62,000 bases of DNA from Nematostella vectensis (GCF_932526225.1 NC_064047.1:2107501-2169500); one strand, 5' to 3'; shown: positions 10,587-23,100, counted from the stretch's first letter. Made by a program: numbers and translations. The notes: generated by a model from the letters alone, not told the origin.

Positions 10587-13407
10587 TTACGAGTCAAGCA
10601 TCGAGCGGGTTTTCCATTCATCTAATGCAACATTGCGCCTTGTTAAAACCCTTGTTTCAGCATTGCACGCCCCTTCATTATTAACAATCAGCGGGCGCTC
10701 AGCTTCCCCGTCGCTTCTTACCTCAATGGGATAAAGTTTTTGTACAGGACGGCTCAAGTGTAAAGGTCTTCCCTTCACGATAACTCGCACTTTCGCCCCG
10801 CGGACAATGTTATCTCTCCCTCTCAATAGCTTCTCTACTACTGCCATTTTCCACTCGTTTCTCTTTTTTCCTTCCTCGAATACTGTAACCACGTCTCCTA
10901 CCTCAACTGTGACTTCTCCCTGTCTACCGCGTTTACTGCGATGAAACTCTCTTAGATTAGCCAGTACTCGTTCCTCCACCTCTCTCAAAAATGCGTTAGT
11001 TTAGTACTCAGATACTTAAACCTGGCATTACAACTCGGCTGCTCCCTCACATCGTCTGGCTCTATTACTGCGTCTGGTAAACTTACTATTTGCCGCCCGT
11101 ATATTAGGTGTAAGGGTGTCAGCACCTCATCTGTCTCGTAATACTCGTAAGTCAAGGGACGGCAATTCAGTGTTGCCTCAACCTCTGTCAACATAGTTAC
11201 TAGCTCGTCATGTGTTTACTTGGCATTTCCCAAAACCTTCCTGAGACTCTGCTTTACATTCCCTACCATTCGCTCAAAAAATCCTCCCAACCATGGGGGC
11301 CTCTCTAGGTTTAACTTCCAGTCGATTCGTTGGTCGCTCAGGTGTGCTCTTACCTCTGGGTGGTTGAGAAGTTTCATCAACGCCTTCCTCGCTGCCTTAA
11401 ACGTCTTAGCGTTGTCTGAGAGGATTAGGCTTGGCGCTCCACGTCTAGCAATAAACTTCCTAAGGCATCGTCTAAAAGTTGACGCATCCATGTCTTCTAC
11501 CAGCCCTAAATGTACCGCCCTAGTGACACAGCAGGTAAACAATGTAATATACACCTTACTCATGCCTCCAGTGGACGTAACAAAGAGTGGACCTGCAAAA
11601 TCCAAACCTACCTTGGAAGCCTTGGAAAATGGTGGTGCTTCCTGCACCCTGACCTCTGGCAAAGCGGCCTCTGCGGGTGTGCTTTAAGACCTCCCCATTG
11701 TCTTTTTACATGTCACGCAACCCCCTATGATTCGCTTCACTGCCTGTCTCGCTCTCGGTACCCAGTACCTAGCCCTAAGTTCTGCTAGCGTCGCCCCCAG
11801 TCTACTATGTAGCACTCGCTACACGCTCCCCCCGTTTTGCTCTGAGATTGCTTACAAATCGTCTTTACCCAGGCAGTTACTTTCACCAACCTGTTAAGTT
11901 CACTATACCGATTGATGTCCCGATTGATCACCCTCTCGCCATACTCGGCTCTTCACTCACCTCAACGCTCAAGGCGGTCGCGGTCTTCTTCTCTTCTACT
12001 AGACTCTCAGGGGTCTGTGCTTCCCCTACAAGGGCGGGTGGCCACTCACTCTCTGGTTGCGACAGCCATTTCGGCCCATTTCACCAGAGTTCTGACTCTT
12101 TAAAACTCGAAACAATCGCCCCCCCTGGACCCTATGTCTGCCGGGTTTACCTCTTCAGGGCAGTGTCTCCAGACAGCCCGCCCCGTGATATCAAGAATCT
12201 GGTTAACCCGATGCCTCACAAACTGCTTTCACTCACTTGGTTTTGTATCCAGTAGTGCCGTCATGCTGTCCGCCTGATACGATACTCCCCATATTTCCAC
12301 CTGCGCGCCCAGCGCTTTCTTGACTATCTCTTCCAACTGCGCTAATATAAGCGAGGACATCAATTCTAGTCTGGGTATTCTGAGCTCTTTAGGAGGCGCT
12401 ATTCTAGTGTTGCTGGCTACGAGCCTAACATGCCGTGACCCGTACAATAAGTACACAAATGCGCAAAGCCTTAGCGCTCGCGTCCCCGAATCCATGCAAA
12501 TAGCACTCTGTCACGTCTTCCACTGGATGGTCGTAAAGACACCGCTCTACTTTGACCTCTCTCGCACTCTCAAGCTCTGACAACCACTTCTCCCATCTAA
12601 CCCTTTGCTCGCCGCTATATAAGTGGATCGTCCGAATCTAGGTTTGCCGCGCACAATTCCTGAAAAAGCATCTTCATACTTACCATCAATGGACTACACA
12701 GTCCCAAAGGATCAAATAAACTCGAATAAACACTAAGCGAGCGGCGTTTGCTCGGTTCGCTCTCTTTCGCTTTCTTAGCCATGCTCTCAAAATTAAGGTG
12801 CAAAGTGTCTGTATCACAATCCCAAGGCAATCCCCAGGCAATCCCAAGAACCTTTTGTGTGTGTTTTTGCCCGTTCCCACCTGATAACGACGCCTTCGCG
12901 TACGTCTGCTCGTCTGATTCTGGTGTTTTGTTTACTGTAGCATTCTCTACTCGACCTATTCTGTCTCTCAGCTCTTTGCTGTTTGTCTGCCACTTACGTA
13001 AGCTGAATCCTCCCTCAGCCATTCGATACATAAACTTCTGATAGAGCTCAAACGCCTCCTCTGCGGTATTTTCTCCCGTTAAAAAGTCGTCTACATAAAA
13101 CCCGTGTTTCATTTTGTCCACAAACCTCGGGTCCTCGTTAACGTACCTGTTCAAATGGTGCCTGATCGTTCCGTTTAGCAGAAACGGCGATGCGTTCAAT
13201 TCAAACACAACCCGACAAAATCTATAAATCTTACGATCCTTATCGTCTAGGTCATCAATCCAGAGGAACCGCAAAAAATCCCGATCCCCCTAATCTACAA
13301 GGACATTCAAAAAGGCCTTCTCGATATCTCCAACTAGTGCGATTCTATTCTCTCTGAATCTTAACAGAATGTCAAACAAAAAAGGATTCAGCGGACATTT
13401 TACACCA
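10587..13407 (-). pseudogene. pol: BEL/Pao retrotransposon pol (copy B), broken
   Basis: Same domain order as copy A. The reverse-transcriptase segment (13274-12615) is open for 219 codons here and contains the catalytic YVDD near 13090. The stop at the N-terminal side (near 13291) is shared with copy A, so it predates the duplication. The integrase core is split: 11662-11216 and 11194-10985 lie in different frames, separated by a stop and shift near 11200. A 14-bp deletion near 11685 removes the link between the zinc region and the core. The C-terminal DUF5641-like domain (10988-10587) is open. Copy-specific breaks in both units show independent decay after duplication. Confidence 0.85.
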
Positions 13408-13532
13408 ACAATTTAACTTAGCTTAACTGAAGACTTTTTTGGTTTTGTCTTTTAATGATTTTTGCTGATTTCTAATCAGCTGGTCCATTTTCCATTGGCA
13501 TTCCAGGTAACACCTCGATCGACTACAGTCGA

Positions 13533-14400
13533 AGCGACCGCTCTCGTAAGCGACCAGCCCCGATAACGACCACGATCACGAATCACCGATGGAATTGTCA
13601 CACAAACTTTGTAATTCTAAGCTCTTGTAAGCGACCAACTTATCGGTGCGACCAGTTCCGTTAACGACCACTATTCCAAAACACCAACTGAGATTTCCTT
13701 TTATTTTTAAGCTCTCTTAAGCGACCACAAGGATTTTTGGCTTTACAACATTAGTCAACACCTGATAAACATCAAATCCAATGCATGCTGAAATCACATA
13801 TAAAGCGGAAATGTTGTAGTGTTTCACAAAAGTTGCCTTTCCAGTAGGCAACCATTAAAGAATTTCATAATTTCAATTTTCTAACTTCAATTTCAACCAT
13901 GGGATTGACATTTCTTTGTCTCCAGAAAATGTGTAAATGCAAGGAATCTCTAGTCCATTGCCAGCTCCACGATTTATCCTTTTTCCAGTTACAATAGCCA
14001 TCCACTTGATTGTTGCACGCTTTAGAAATCGGCTAACAAAAGACGCCATGTGATCGTCGTAGACGCAGAATATATTCTAATGACGAAAAGCTCAAGTCGT
14101 CGATATAAACGAGCAATAACGAGCTATGCGTAGATTCAATTGCTATTAAATAAAAGAAGTCACTCTCATGATAAGTCAAATACCTTTTAAAATCAAGCAA
14201 TAAACCAAAATATTACAGCGTTGTTATTATCACGATAACTTTTAGATTCCATTTTAATTAAGCTCTCGTAAGCGACCAACACCTATTGTTCAAGTTTTTG
14301 GCGCCCAGTGGTCGCTTATGAGAGCAAGCTCTCGTAAGAGACCAGCTCCGTTAACGACCACAATTCTCAGTTCCCAAGGTGGTCGCTTACGAGAGCTTTA
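13533..14400. mobile_element. TAAGCGACCA repeat cluster (copy B)
   Basis: Duplicate of 7795-8660. The right-end motif here reads GTGGTCGCTTACGAGAGC, a cleaner inverted match to the left-end GCTCTCGTAAGCGACCA than in copy A. Confidence 0.5.
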
Positions 14401-15012
14401 ACTGTAATCCCAATACCTGTCAGAAAAATGACAACAATAAAAGCAAAATGCGAAAGTTTGTATCATTTAAGGGCTTGATTCACAATGTTGAATCAAACCC
14501 TTACACAAAGTCTACAGCGGGCCGGAATTAATTTGGTTCTATATGATTATTTATGAGTTTCTTAATAATTTAATAACTCGGGTGTTAATTAGCAAAAAAA
14601 ATATGACAGAGCAATTCTATGGCTACCCTGATCGCGTTTAAAAAAAAAACATATTATGATCATTTTGAGATTCAATGTCCAATTCCACGGACGAATAACA
14701 CCAGTTTTTGAAAAAAGCGCGCTGTTTTACTGTGTTTCAAAGAAAAACTTGACTTTACTAATTTGTGTGTTATTTATAAGTGATCATACGATTCGTAATT
14801 GCGCTTGTGTGCTTTAAATAGAGTCTCAAATTCGCCCTACGGGCTCGTGCAATTTATGATACTTTTTGAAAAATTACACATGAACTAAGAAGTCACGTGA
14901 CTTCTTATTGAGATATTCCAGGATATTACAGAAACTCGACTATTATCGCAAAAAGTGACTTTTCATTTCGCACGGGTACGTCATTGACCTTCTTATGCTT
15001 ATCCAATGACAA

Positions 15013-15143
15013 CCATCACGCGCTTACACAATTGGATCACGATAGCTAATTACAACATGATTCGGATGACTCCCTCCTAGATATAATTTCCCTCAATCAA
15101 GATCTTTTAATTATTACAAATACCCTAAGAATATTCCCCGACA
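15013..15143 (-). repeat. BEL/Pao 5' LTR remnant (copy B)
   Basis: Duplicate of 9858-9988, ending 63 bp before the start codon of the intact PAN exon. It could supply promoter sequence to that exon (inference). Confidence 0.55.
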
Positions 15144-15206
15144 ATAACACCTTTAATAATTTAAACCCCCGCATTTACCGTTAGTAGTCATATCGTATCG
15201 GCAATT

Positions 15207-15557
15207 ATGGGGATAGCAAGCTTAATCCTTCGTCTGCATATCTTTATGATTTTCTTTTCGTTTGAAGTATCTTCTCAAACTTGCTCAGTTAAATCCACCC
15301 CAAAAGAGAGACCCACCAAAAAGTTCAACAAATTTGAAAAATCGTTTCTTAACGGTACCGTTGTTCACGAGTTGCATGTTAAAGATGCGATGGAGTGTGG
15401 GTTATCGTGCTTGCAAGAAGATCTGTGTGCTTCCTATAACATGGCGCGGAAACCATCGCCAGGGCTTCGCTACATTTGCGCGTTGCTATCTATGCGAATT
15501 GGCAATCTTGGCGCAGAGCTGGTGAAGAGCGACACCTTTGACCACTTCAGTAATAAG
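15207..15557 (+). CDS. Signal peptide + PAN/apple domain exon, gene copy 1 (partial)
   Basis: First coding exon of a secreted or cell-surface protein. The 117 codons start at an ATG followed by a hydrophobic signal peptide (residues 1-23, SLILRLHIFMIFFSF). A PAN/apple-like domain follows, with cysteines spaced as in that family (CSV, ECGLSCLQEDLC, ICALL). PAN domains bind proteins or sugars outside the cell. The frame stops five codons past a good splice donor (AAG|GTAAAT at 15558), so the exon most likely ends at 15557 in phase 0. The matching last exon at 30123 begins in phase 1, so at least one further exon of 3n+1 bases is expected between them. Near-identical to 36714-37064. Confidence 0.8.
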
Positions 15558-15753
15558 GTAAATCAAGTAGATTAGATCAATTGCATTGCTTTACAGGACC
15601 ATCTAATTTAAGAATTTAGCTTTCGACGAAACTAATATTTTCCCGCAGTAGCCCTGTAAAACATCCGTTTTAGCTGGCTCGTCATGGCTTAAACAAGTAA
15701 GAGTTAATTACCGAGAGCCAAGGCAATAAGCGATATACATCCCGAGGCCGCAG

Positions 15754-16650
15754 GGGTTTTGCAATTATGTTTTTAACATAACTGCAAAGTGGAAGGTTTA
15801 CCCTTATACCGAGGTTGGGTTTTGCAATTATGTTTTTGACATAACTGCAAAGTGGAAGGTTTACCTATATACCGAGGTTGGGTTATGCAATTATGTTTTT
15901 GACATAACTGCGAAATCTAAGGTTTACCTATTTACCTAGGTTGGGTTTTGCAATTATGTTTTTGACATATCTGCGGAATAGAAGGTTAACCTATATTCCG
16001 AGGTTGGTTTTTGCGGAGGTTTTAACACACACACACACCAATCACGCTAAATTATTAGCCTCATATAAACCACATCTCCCTCACCACCACTCTAACCTAA
16101 ACACAATACCATTTTTCCCCATCAACACAGCCATTAGCCATCCATACCACACCATATTCTTTTTTTTCTTTTTTTTTCACCTACCCACCACACACTACCA
16201 CAACCTTTTCTATAGTCCCACTTTATCTTTTCACCACCCTCCACCACCTACTAGTCTAGCCTATCCACCTTTTCACCGTAATTACATTACTACCATCTCC
16301 ACTCTACATTACCTTACTAGCCATCCTTCACCATCACCCTCCAACATCACCACACCATATGATCACACCCACCTCACTACCACACCACTTTAGGCCCCTA
16401 AAGTGGAATACCCGATCCAAACAAAAAAAAAAAATCTACCTCCGCACATAGAACGAGCTCTCAATTTCGCAGTTATGTCAAAAACATAATTGCAAAACCC
16501 GACCTCGGTATATAGGTAAACCTTCCATTTCGCAGTTATGTTAAAAACATAATTGCAAAACCCAACCTCGGTATATAGGTAAACTTTCCATTTCGCAGTT
16601 ATGTCAAAAACATAATTGCGAAACCCAACCTCGGTATAAGTAAACCGCAG
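15754..16650. mobile_element. Foldback element with tandem-repeat arms
   Basis: The left arm (about 15754-16012) holds four copies of a unit of about 63 bp containing TTTTGCAATTATGTTTTTGAC. The right arm (about 16465-16650) holds three copies of the same unit inverted. The arms enclose a pyrimidine/A-rich core almost devoid of G. No ORF of interest. The structure resembles foldback-type transposons, whose long terminal inverted repeats are themselves tandem arrays. It is absent from the equivalent place after the copy-2 exon. Confidence 0.65.
16030..16395. repeat. G-depleted core of foldback element
   Basis: By eye about ten G among roughly 345 plus-strand bases, with many CCA, CAC and polyT runs. 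One strand is thus nearly G-free and the other C-free. The open frame over it (150 codons) reflects this composition and is not a gene. Confidence 0.7.
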
Positions 16651-16837
16651 TTATGTGTTTTATCACAACAAGCCGTAATATTACGATTCTAAGTAAAGAA
16701 TAAGTTGAGAAGAGAAAGGACGACAGGATTCTGGAGAAAAACAAAAACCAACACGGTGTGGGCTGTTCGTACTTGGCAAGAATGGGCAGAAGAGAGGAAT
16801 TAGAACCAGAGCTGTGGCAGGATCGGATAGTTTCGTA

Positions 16838-16925
16838 AGTTTCAAAGGTGTTCGATTGTGTATCAAAGGTGTTCGATTGTGTATCAAAGGTGTTCGATTG
16901 TGTATCAAAGGTGTTCGATTGTAGT
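16838..16925. repeat. 21-bp tandem repeat, about four units
   Basis: Unit GTATCAAAGGTGTTCGATTGT repeated about four times. It is divisible by three, so it gives short open frames on both strands, none with other support. Confidence 0.8.
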
Positions 16926-17104
16926 GTGTATGGAGTAATGAGAGAGGATGTCTGTAAGGTTGATAAAGTCATAAAGAGCCAGGGCGAAAGTGGCAATAAA
17001 CCCCTAAAAAGACCTGCAGAATATGTAAGAAATTAATAGTCGAAGTTTGTCATTTTAATGGTCCAATAGATTTTGGAAAATTGTAGAGTTAAGTGCCAAA
17101 TGGT

Positions 17105-17290
17105 TGGGTTTCGATATTCAGCATGGTCGAGTGCAGGTAGTGGATTGATTTAATTGCTCATTATAAATGCAAGGGATGTATACGAGCTTCCCCGGGATGT
17201 ATCTATATACATCCTTGCATTTATAATGAGCAATTCAATTCAGTTAATCAGCCCCGCTCTTCCCTGCTGAATATCAAATCCCTCCCCGGG
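17105..17290. mobile_element. Imperfect palindrome, MITE-like, about 185 bp
   Basis: The central arms AATTGCTCATTATAAATGCA and complement surround a loop of about 20 bases. Pairing resumes outside (GATATTCAGCA with TGCTGAATATC). This looks like a small hairpin-forming transposon. The paralogous intron near 37265 lacks it. Confidence 0.55.
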
Positions 17291-18079
17291 CTCTTAGCTA
17301 CTTGCATATTAATGAGGTTTGTACGTGAAATAAAGCCTACAGAAAACAATGGAAACCGTGTCAATCATGCAATAAAGCAGTATAAATCCCTTGCTGTGCA
17401 AATACTGGTGTTTTGAAACATTGATGATACACTTTTGACTTCAACCTTAAAATCTAACCAAATTCTAAGAATAAGAACATGCTCTTCTTAAAAGTTCTTT
17501 TTTTACCAAACAAACCACAGAGTGTATCGTTTATATTTCAAAATATCATTTGTACAACAAGTGGTCTACACTTTTTATTTTTAAGCCATGACAACCCAGC
17601 TTTGTAATGTGTTAATTATTGTTAGAACGGAAGGAAATTCTGTTTTGCAGTTACAGGGCTATGTGTGGGAAAATATTAGTTTCGTGGAACCTTTAGCATT
17701 GTGGTGGTCTAGTAAAATGTATAGACGATGACTGAACGTGTTACCGAGTGAAGATATAAATAACCTCAAGCTAGATTTAAAATTAAGACGTTAGTTATTA
17801 ACGTATGGTTAAAAAGAATTAAAAAGATATTGCATGATTTGGAAGTTCAGATTGCGTTTGTCAAAACATATTTCATGAGAAAACGAAAGGATTTCGCTGA
17901 AACAAGAGACATTTCGCTTTATTCGGTCTGGGCGTTATTAGGTTATTTTTCACACTAATTAGTCATCTTCATTGGATTCACGATAATGTGTCCTAGTTCG
18001 AAGTTAGCCACGCTTGGCACACCTGCAAGCCCTGCAAGCTTGTAACCTACTGCGAGAGTGCGAAATGGACTTCTTTTAG

Positions 18080-18140
18080 ACAGACGGACGGACGGACAGA
18101 ACGAGAGACAGACAGACGGACGGACGGACGGACGGGCGGG
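18080..18140. repeat. GACG/GACA-type microsatellite
   Basis: Runs of ACGG and ACAG tetranucleotides. A longer, diverged equivalent lies at 43437-43530 in copy 2. Confidence 0.85.
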
Positions 18141-18154
18141 TGGTTGGGCAGGCC

Positions 18155-18571
18155 AAGCTGCTTGTGTTACTAATAACGTTACTAAGGCATTGGTACGTCC
18201 CTGACGTATTTTCCTCCAAGCTGCTAGTGTTATCCATAACGTTACTAAGGCATTGGTACGTCCCTGATGTATATTTTGCCAAGCTGCTATTGTTATCCAT
18301 AACGTTACTAAGGCATTGGTACGTCCCTGACGTATTTTCCTCCAAGCTGCTATTGTTATCCATAACGTTACTAAGGCATTGGTACGTCCCTGATGTATTT
18401 TCCTCCAAGCTGCTAGTGTTATCCATAACGTTACTAAGGCATTGGTACGTCCCTGACGTATTTTCCGCCAAGCTGCTAGTGTTATCCATAACGTAACATT
18501 GGTACGTCCCTGATGTATTTTCCTCCAAGCTGCTATTGTTATCCATAACGTTACTAAGGCATTGGTACGTT
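18155..18571. repeat. 63-bp minisatellite, about seven units
   Basis: Unit begins AAGCTGCTAGTGTTATCCAT and ends in TTTTCCTCC. The length is a multiple of three, so both strands stay open (up to 169 codons), giving a 21-residue periodic frame. The equivalent place in copy 2 (43525-43580) has a single unit, so the array expanded after gene duplication, or contracted in copy 2. Confidence 0.85.
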
Positions 18572-18947
18572 TTTAACAGTTCCACTGCTATGCTGACAAT
18601 GGTCGAAATGCATCGGATTTCTGTGGGGGTAAGTTCTTATAGAGCTTAAAATTAGCCTCTGTTACAACCTAGCAAACTAAGTACCAAATGTGGAAAAGCA
18701 TCCATTTCCATCAGCTGATTTGGGAAAGCCAATGCGGTATTTTCTTTTCAATTTTGTAAATAAAGTATTAAACTTTTAAAGAAAAATATTTTGAGATTTT
18801 AGCACAGATACAAAGGTGTGACTGTCAAGGGCACTAAAAATAAATTTAACGGCCCATAAGCAACCAAGCCTAAATCAGATTGAGGCTCTATTTTAGCGCT
18901 GCGCTAACCCTATTCGGACCGGGCTTTTTGAGGCTTCCTGAGACGGA

Positions 18948-18966
18948 GGGGGGGGGGGGGGGGGGG
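18948..18966. repeat. Homopolymer G, 19 bases
   Basis: Uninterrupted run of G. The true length is uncertain in any assembly. Confidence 0.9.
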
Positions 18967-19876
18967 CTCTTTCGGCCCCCCATCCGTAACTTTTGAACCA
19001 TTTGAGCTATTATGACCAAATTTTCAAAGAATCATTATCTGACAAAGAAGAACAAAATGATATATTGTGTTGCCATAGCAACACAATATGACGTCATTTG
19101 AGGACACATGGTTATAAATAGCCTACCTTTCGAAACCTTTGCATAGAACATCCAAAATCAAAAAAAGTTATAATAATCAGTTCGTTTTCAAAAAACGACC
19201 GATATTTTTAAAAAAAATTTGGCTTTGTTACGTTACGATGACGTCACTTAAGTGAGCAGAAACGAGCAATATTTCTGTTTTTGTTAGATGTGTATTTCTG
19301 TATGTCTTTTTTCGATAATCTTACAGTAGACATATATTATTAGTGACACTGTTTCTATGACAACAATATGTGACACCTGTGACGTCATTGATTGGCATGG
19401 TACCTTTAATATAGCATAAGTTTCACGGCCATTTCGGAGGTGACATTTAGTTTTATCCGTGCCCGCGGTACTCCCCACTAGCTCAGCGTCGCTGACCAAG
19501 GTTACCCTTATCAAAGTATTAGCTGAAATTTCGACTTGTAGGGACCTGCATTGTCTTCCAACCAATCATACTGCCGTATTTTATTTTGAGCCCAACTGCA
19601 CGCGCAGTCTCAGACAAAAAGCTATGTTCTCTTTTCGGTACTTTGACTTTTGTTGCTCTATTCTTTTATATGAATCCAACCCTACCTACGACTTTCAATT
19701 CTAGCTTGCAATTCTTTTGGAAAACAAACAAAACCGACGGACGATGGACAAAAAAATATTCTTTATAACTGCAATTTGCGCGTGCAGCCAACGTCAACGT
19801 AGCTGATTGGCCCGTTCGTGAGCGCGTCTAAAAATAGCCTGATCCTCGAAAACGCCGTTAACACTTATATAATACA
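18967..19876. other. Intron sequence without recognised feature
   Basis: A short hairpin (ATATTGTGTTGC and complement, about 19058-19085) is visible. Open frames up to about 90 codons near 19284-19704 have no recognisable domain. Confidence 0.35.
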
Positions 19877-20588
19877 GGGGCCGGTTGCACAAAGCCTGGA
19901 TAAGTTATCCGTCGGATAGGCGCTAACTGCCGGATAAAATCCCTATCCAGCGAATAGTTATCCGGCGTATAAAATAGCGTTGCACAAAGCGTGGATAGAA
20001 GGCTGGATAACTATCCGCTGAATCGCCATCATTTACCACTAAATGGCTTCCCGTTTCCATGGTAAATATGCAAAGCGCGCGCTGGTTTTCCTTCAAACAA
20101 AATGGAGACCGTTGAAAAAGCTACTAAAAGTGCCAGAAAACAAACAGTTTATCGAGGCAAAGTGCATGTAAATCATTGAATGATCACAGGAGATAGTGTT
20201 TAGCTTCTTCCTGTCTTTGGGAGTCACATCTCTCGATAGAACGGATATAGTTTGATTCCAGTCCTGCCAAAGATGCATGTAAGTCCGTAGTTTATTGTAA
20301 ATTAACCAACAGTAAAATTCGTCGTTTGCATTGTGTTTCAACTTTCACTGCGTCTAAAATTAATCTAAATTGTGACAAAAATTTTTGAAAGCAAGACGCC
20401 ATTTTGTTTTTTCATCACATTTATTCGGTGGATAAGATTTTATCCGACCTCTATCATCCGGTTTAACCGCTGGATAACTTTTATTCGGGCTTTGTGCAAC
20501 CGAATCACGCAACTCGGATAACTTTTATCCGCTGGATAAGGATTTAACTGGTGGATAAGACTTATCCAGGCTTTGTGCAACCGGCCCC
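19877..20588. mobile_element. MITE with GGGGCCGGTTGCACAAAG ends, 712 bp
   Basis: Perfect 29-bp terminal inverted repeats (19877-19905 and 20560-20588) start GGGGCCGGTTGCACAAAG. Subterminal copies of TATCCGCTGGATA-like motifs occur on both sides. The interior encodes nothing recognisable. Ends of this type are widespread in animal non-autonomous transposons; I would guess a PIF/Harbinger-like relative but could not settle the target duplication. Confidence 0.75.
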
Positions 20589-22583
20589 AGATGATTGCCT
20601 CTACTTATGAGCCCTGTCTATAACTATGCGACTCAGTTTTTTTGGTCATTGCGCGGGTACCCTGTGGTGTCGCCCGCCTGCCTGTGGAGCCAGCACAATT
20701 TGCAATAACTTAGCAAAACGCCACCTCAGTGAAATAATTATACAAGAATATATTTTAGCACTATCCGAGAATGCTACATATTTAATAAAGCCCCGAAAGT
20801 TGCATCAAAACTTACAATTATTTAGTTTCTAGTGTTTCTGTAATTACAATCACGGGAACCCTGCGTCTAAAATTCCCACGCGTTTTGCTCTTCTAACTCG
20901 CGGCCGACACCGTGAATTGATAAAGTTTTTGCATTATTTCCGTCGTGGCTAAAGCCAAGAAAGAAATTCGACACATCTTAACACTTTTATAATAAAAAGA
21001 CGCACAAAACGATGGATGGAAGGACAAAGGATGGGTTTGGAAAAAGAAGGTAAGTAAGACGTCAATTTTATAAACTTCGACGTAGCTATAAAAAACTCTT
21101 GTGTTGATATATTTCTAGCACTCAAACAGTTTAAGCCATGATGGGATGTTGATGTTTCATTATACCTAGTTTCTAACTAGTAATTCAGCTAGTTTGTTCA
21201 TACATTATCCCATATAAAGGATAAAAATTGTGCGATTCATTGTTCGTAAACAAACGTCGCGTTTGTTTTAGAAAATGTTGTTATTTCTTTGCTTTTAATT
21301 CATTCAAGAAGTAAACTAATCTTAAGCTTTTTATGGGATAACTTTTAAACTGTAAATAAAGAACAATTTCTTATCTGGAGATTCTTCATCACATTTAAGT
21401 TCTGTCGGCTCTTTTATAAAGAAAGATATCGAGCGAGGAACGGTTTTAGTTTATATTTTGTGAGTTCGAAGAAAATTTAAAATTTAAAATGAATTCTGGT
21501 TTAAAAAGGTTCATGAAGGGTAATATGTTCTAAAAAGATCTGCTTTACCTACACAGTTCTCTTTATGCATATCTTAAATACCCCAGCTCAACATTTTCAT
21601 ACAACATCTCAAAACTCCCATCTCTTCAATTTTCATAGAAAGCTAAAGACGGCTTTTTGTTGGGAGCATTTAGTTCGATACCTATAGTTTTTCTCTACAG
21701 CTTTTCCTAAGAAAAAGGTCAAAAGGCAATTCAACCTCTTGCTCATTAGCCCCTAAAAGCAGACTTCATATATTAATTTTCTGTTCAAGGTTCTATTTTA
21801 AAGGTTACTTGGAATTATTTTCAATTTTAGGTTTATCAATTAGGTTTTCTGCAGCATAACATTTATATCTTTAGTATTCTTCCGTAGCGTTTTGTCACTG
21901 TTCTCCAATTTTTTTCAGGCGAATCTAAACTCAAGCAAGCTGCCAGCTTTAAAGGCATGATGCTAGGGCATCATTGCATTCATTAATACAGCTAAGTAAC
22001 AAAAAAGATAGATAATAGTTACAAATGAAAACTTGTTTATATAAAAATGAACCAGGCTAATAAAATAAACTAAAAGTAGTCAGAAACAAGTGAGAGTGGT
22101 TTATTTCATTCACCCTTTGACAAACTGGCTGGTACAAAACACTGACCAAACATTGGCCCTTATTGCAAATGGACTAAATGGGTTTTCTAGTAAAAAAAGT
22201 ATGGTTTCAATTTGAACTAATTAACTACACAGGGTTTTGTGAGCAATCTACTTTTCAAATAGCTGATATGAATACAGCTCAATACTTAAAAATCTGAGAT
22301 GATATTGCGAAAATCAACAGCAATGTACCATTTAACCTTTCATGCAATTATTTCAAAGATAATTTAGCACTGTATATGGAAGTGATGTGAAATGAAAATA
22401 TAGCTACCTTTTTTTTACAATTTGCATCTTTCTGTTATGCCACACCAAGCCCTATTTTATGTTTTAACACAAAAATACCAGGTGTACATACCCTTGAAAC
22501 CATGATGCTTTAATATGGGGGTGTAGTGGGTTCATGGACCTCCTCATCGAGGGTCAGTGTTTTGTATGATCCACACAAGACAA
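20589..22583. other. Intron sequence, no gene seen
   Basis: AT-rich, without frames of interest. A short stretch at about 20625-20675 (GCGCGGGTACCCTGTGGTGT) recurs inverted at about 41883-41935 inside the 5.45-kb element, so it is a dispersed repeat fragment. Confidence 0.4.
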
Positions 22584-22624
22584 AGTGTCAAATCATAGAG
22601 TATTAGCCTCTATGATTTGACACT
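22584..22624. repeat. Perfect hairpin, 17-bp stem and 7-base loop
   Basis: AGTGTCAAATCATAGAG and its exact complement around TATTAGC. Isolated in intron sequence; could be a MITE relic or a small structured RNA. Confidence 0.6.
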
Positions 22625-23100
22625 AAAGAAGGTTGATAAAACTGTTTATCCAATATTTGTAATTTCTACCAAATAACTTTTATTACCCTTCAACTGAGAG
22701 AAAATTATAAAAATCAAGAAAATCTAGTAGTAGTGCAATGTGAAAGGAAAAAAGGGAATTTGGACAGTGTAGGCAAGTATGGATGAGCACATTTACCGGC
22801 AAAAACGATATGCTAATGTATAGAAACGCGTTGTGTGCTGATATGGTTTTAAATGTTAAAGAGAATATAAAAGCACCCATTTTACTGCAAAAAAACTATA
22901 ATTCGTTTTCAATAATTCTTCAATGTTCCCTATTGGATTATACCTCCATATACACCCAACAAGTTTTTCCGGGTTAAACAAAAATAAAAATATACATACA
23001 CACATATTCCACTCTACACCTGTCCATCAAGCACTTTTCTATGAACGGCTTCACTCACACATTAAATATATGCATACATGTTCGTGACTAGCCCACCACC
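22625..23100. other. Intron sequence, no gene seen
   Basis: Small frames on both strands near 22683-22977 have no domain and no splice context that I could recognise. Confidence 0.35.

Larger units (their letters stand above)
10207..15361. repeat. Tandem segmental duplication, copy B
   Basis: Near-identical to 4447-10206. It differs by a 14-bp loss near 11685, small changes near 12385 and 12775, and a deletion of about 585 bp (equivalent of 9169-9752). It runs into the intact PAN exon. Confidence 0.9.
17389..18905. repeat. Paralogous intron segment shared with gene copy 2
   Basis: Matches 37270-37630 plus 43086-43915 in order. The match is interrupted in copy 2 by the 5.45-kb element at 37631; the undisturbed target is here at about 17711-17725. 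Other differences are small indels and expansion of the 63-bp minisatellite. This supports duplication of the whole gene, intron included. Confidence 0.85.

Noticed and set aside
15941-16393. Plus-strand frame of 150 codons
   Set aside because: Open only because the foldback core lacks G and therefore most stop codons on that strand.
18076-18585. Minus-strand frame of 169 codons with 21-residue repeats
   Set aside because: Produced by a 63-bp minisatellite that is also open on the other strand, and the paralogue has only one unit. No start or splice context.
20093-20341. Minus-strand frame of 82 codons inside the 712-bp MITE as a transposase fragment
   Set aside because: No transposase motif recognised; too short and unsupported.
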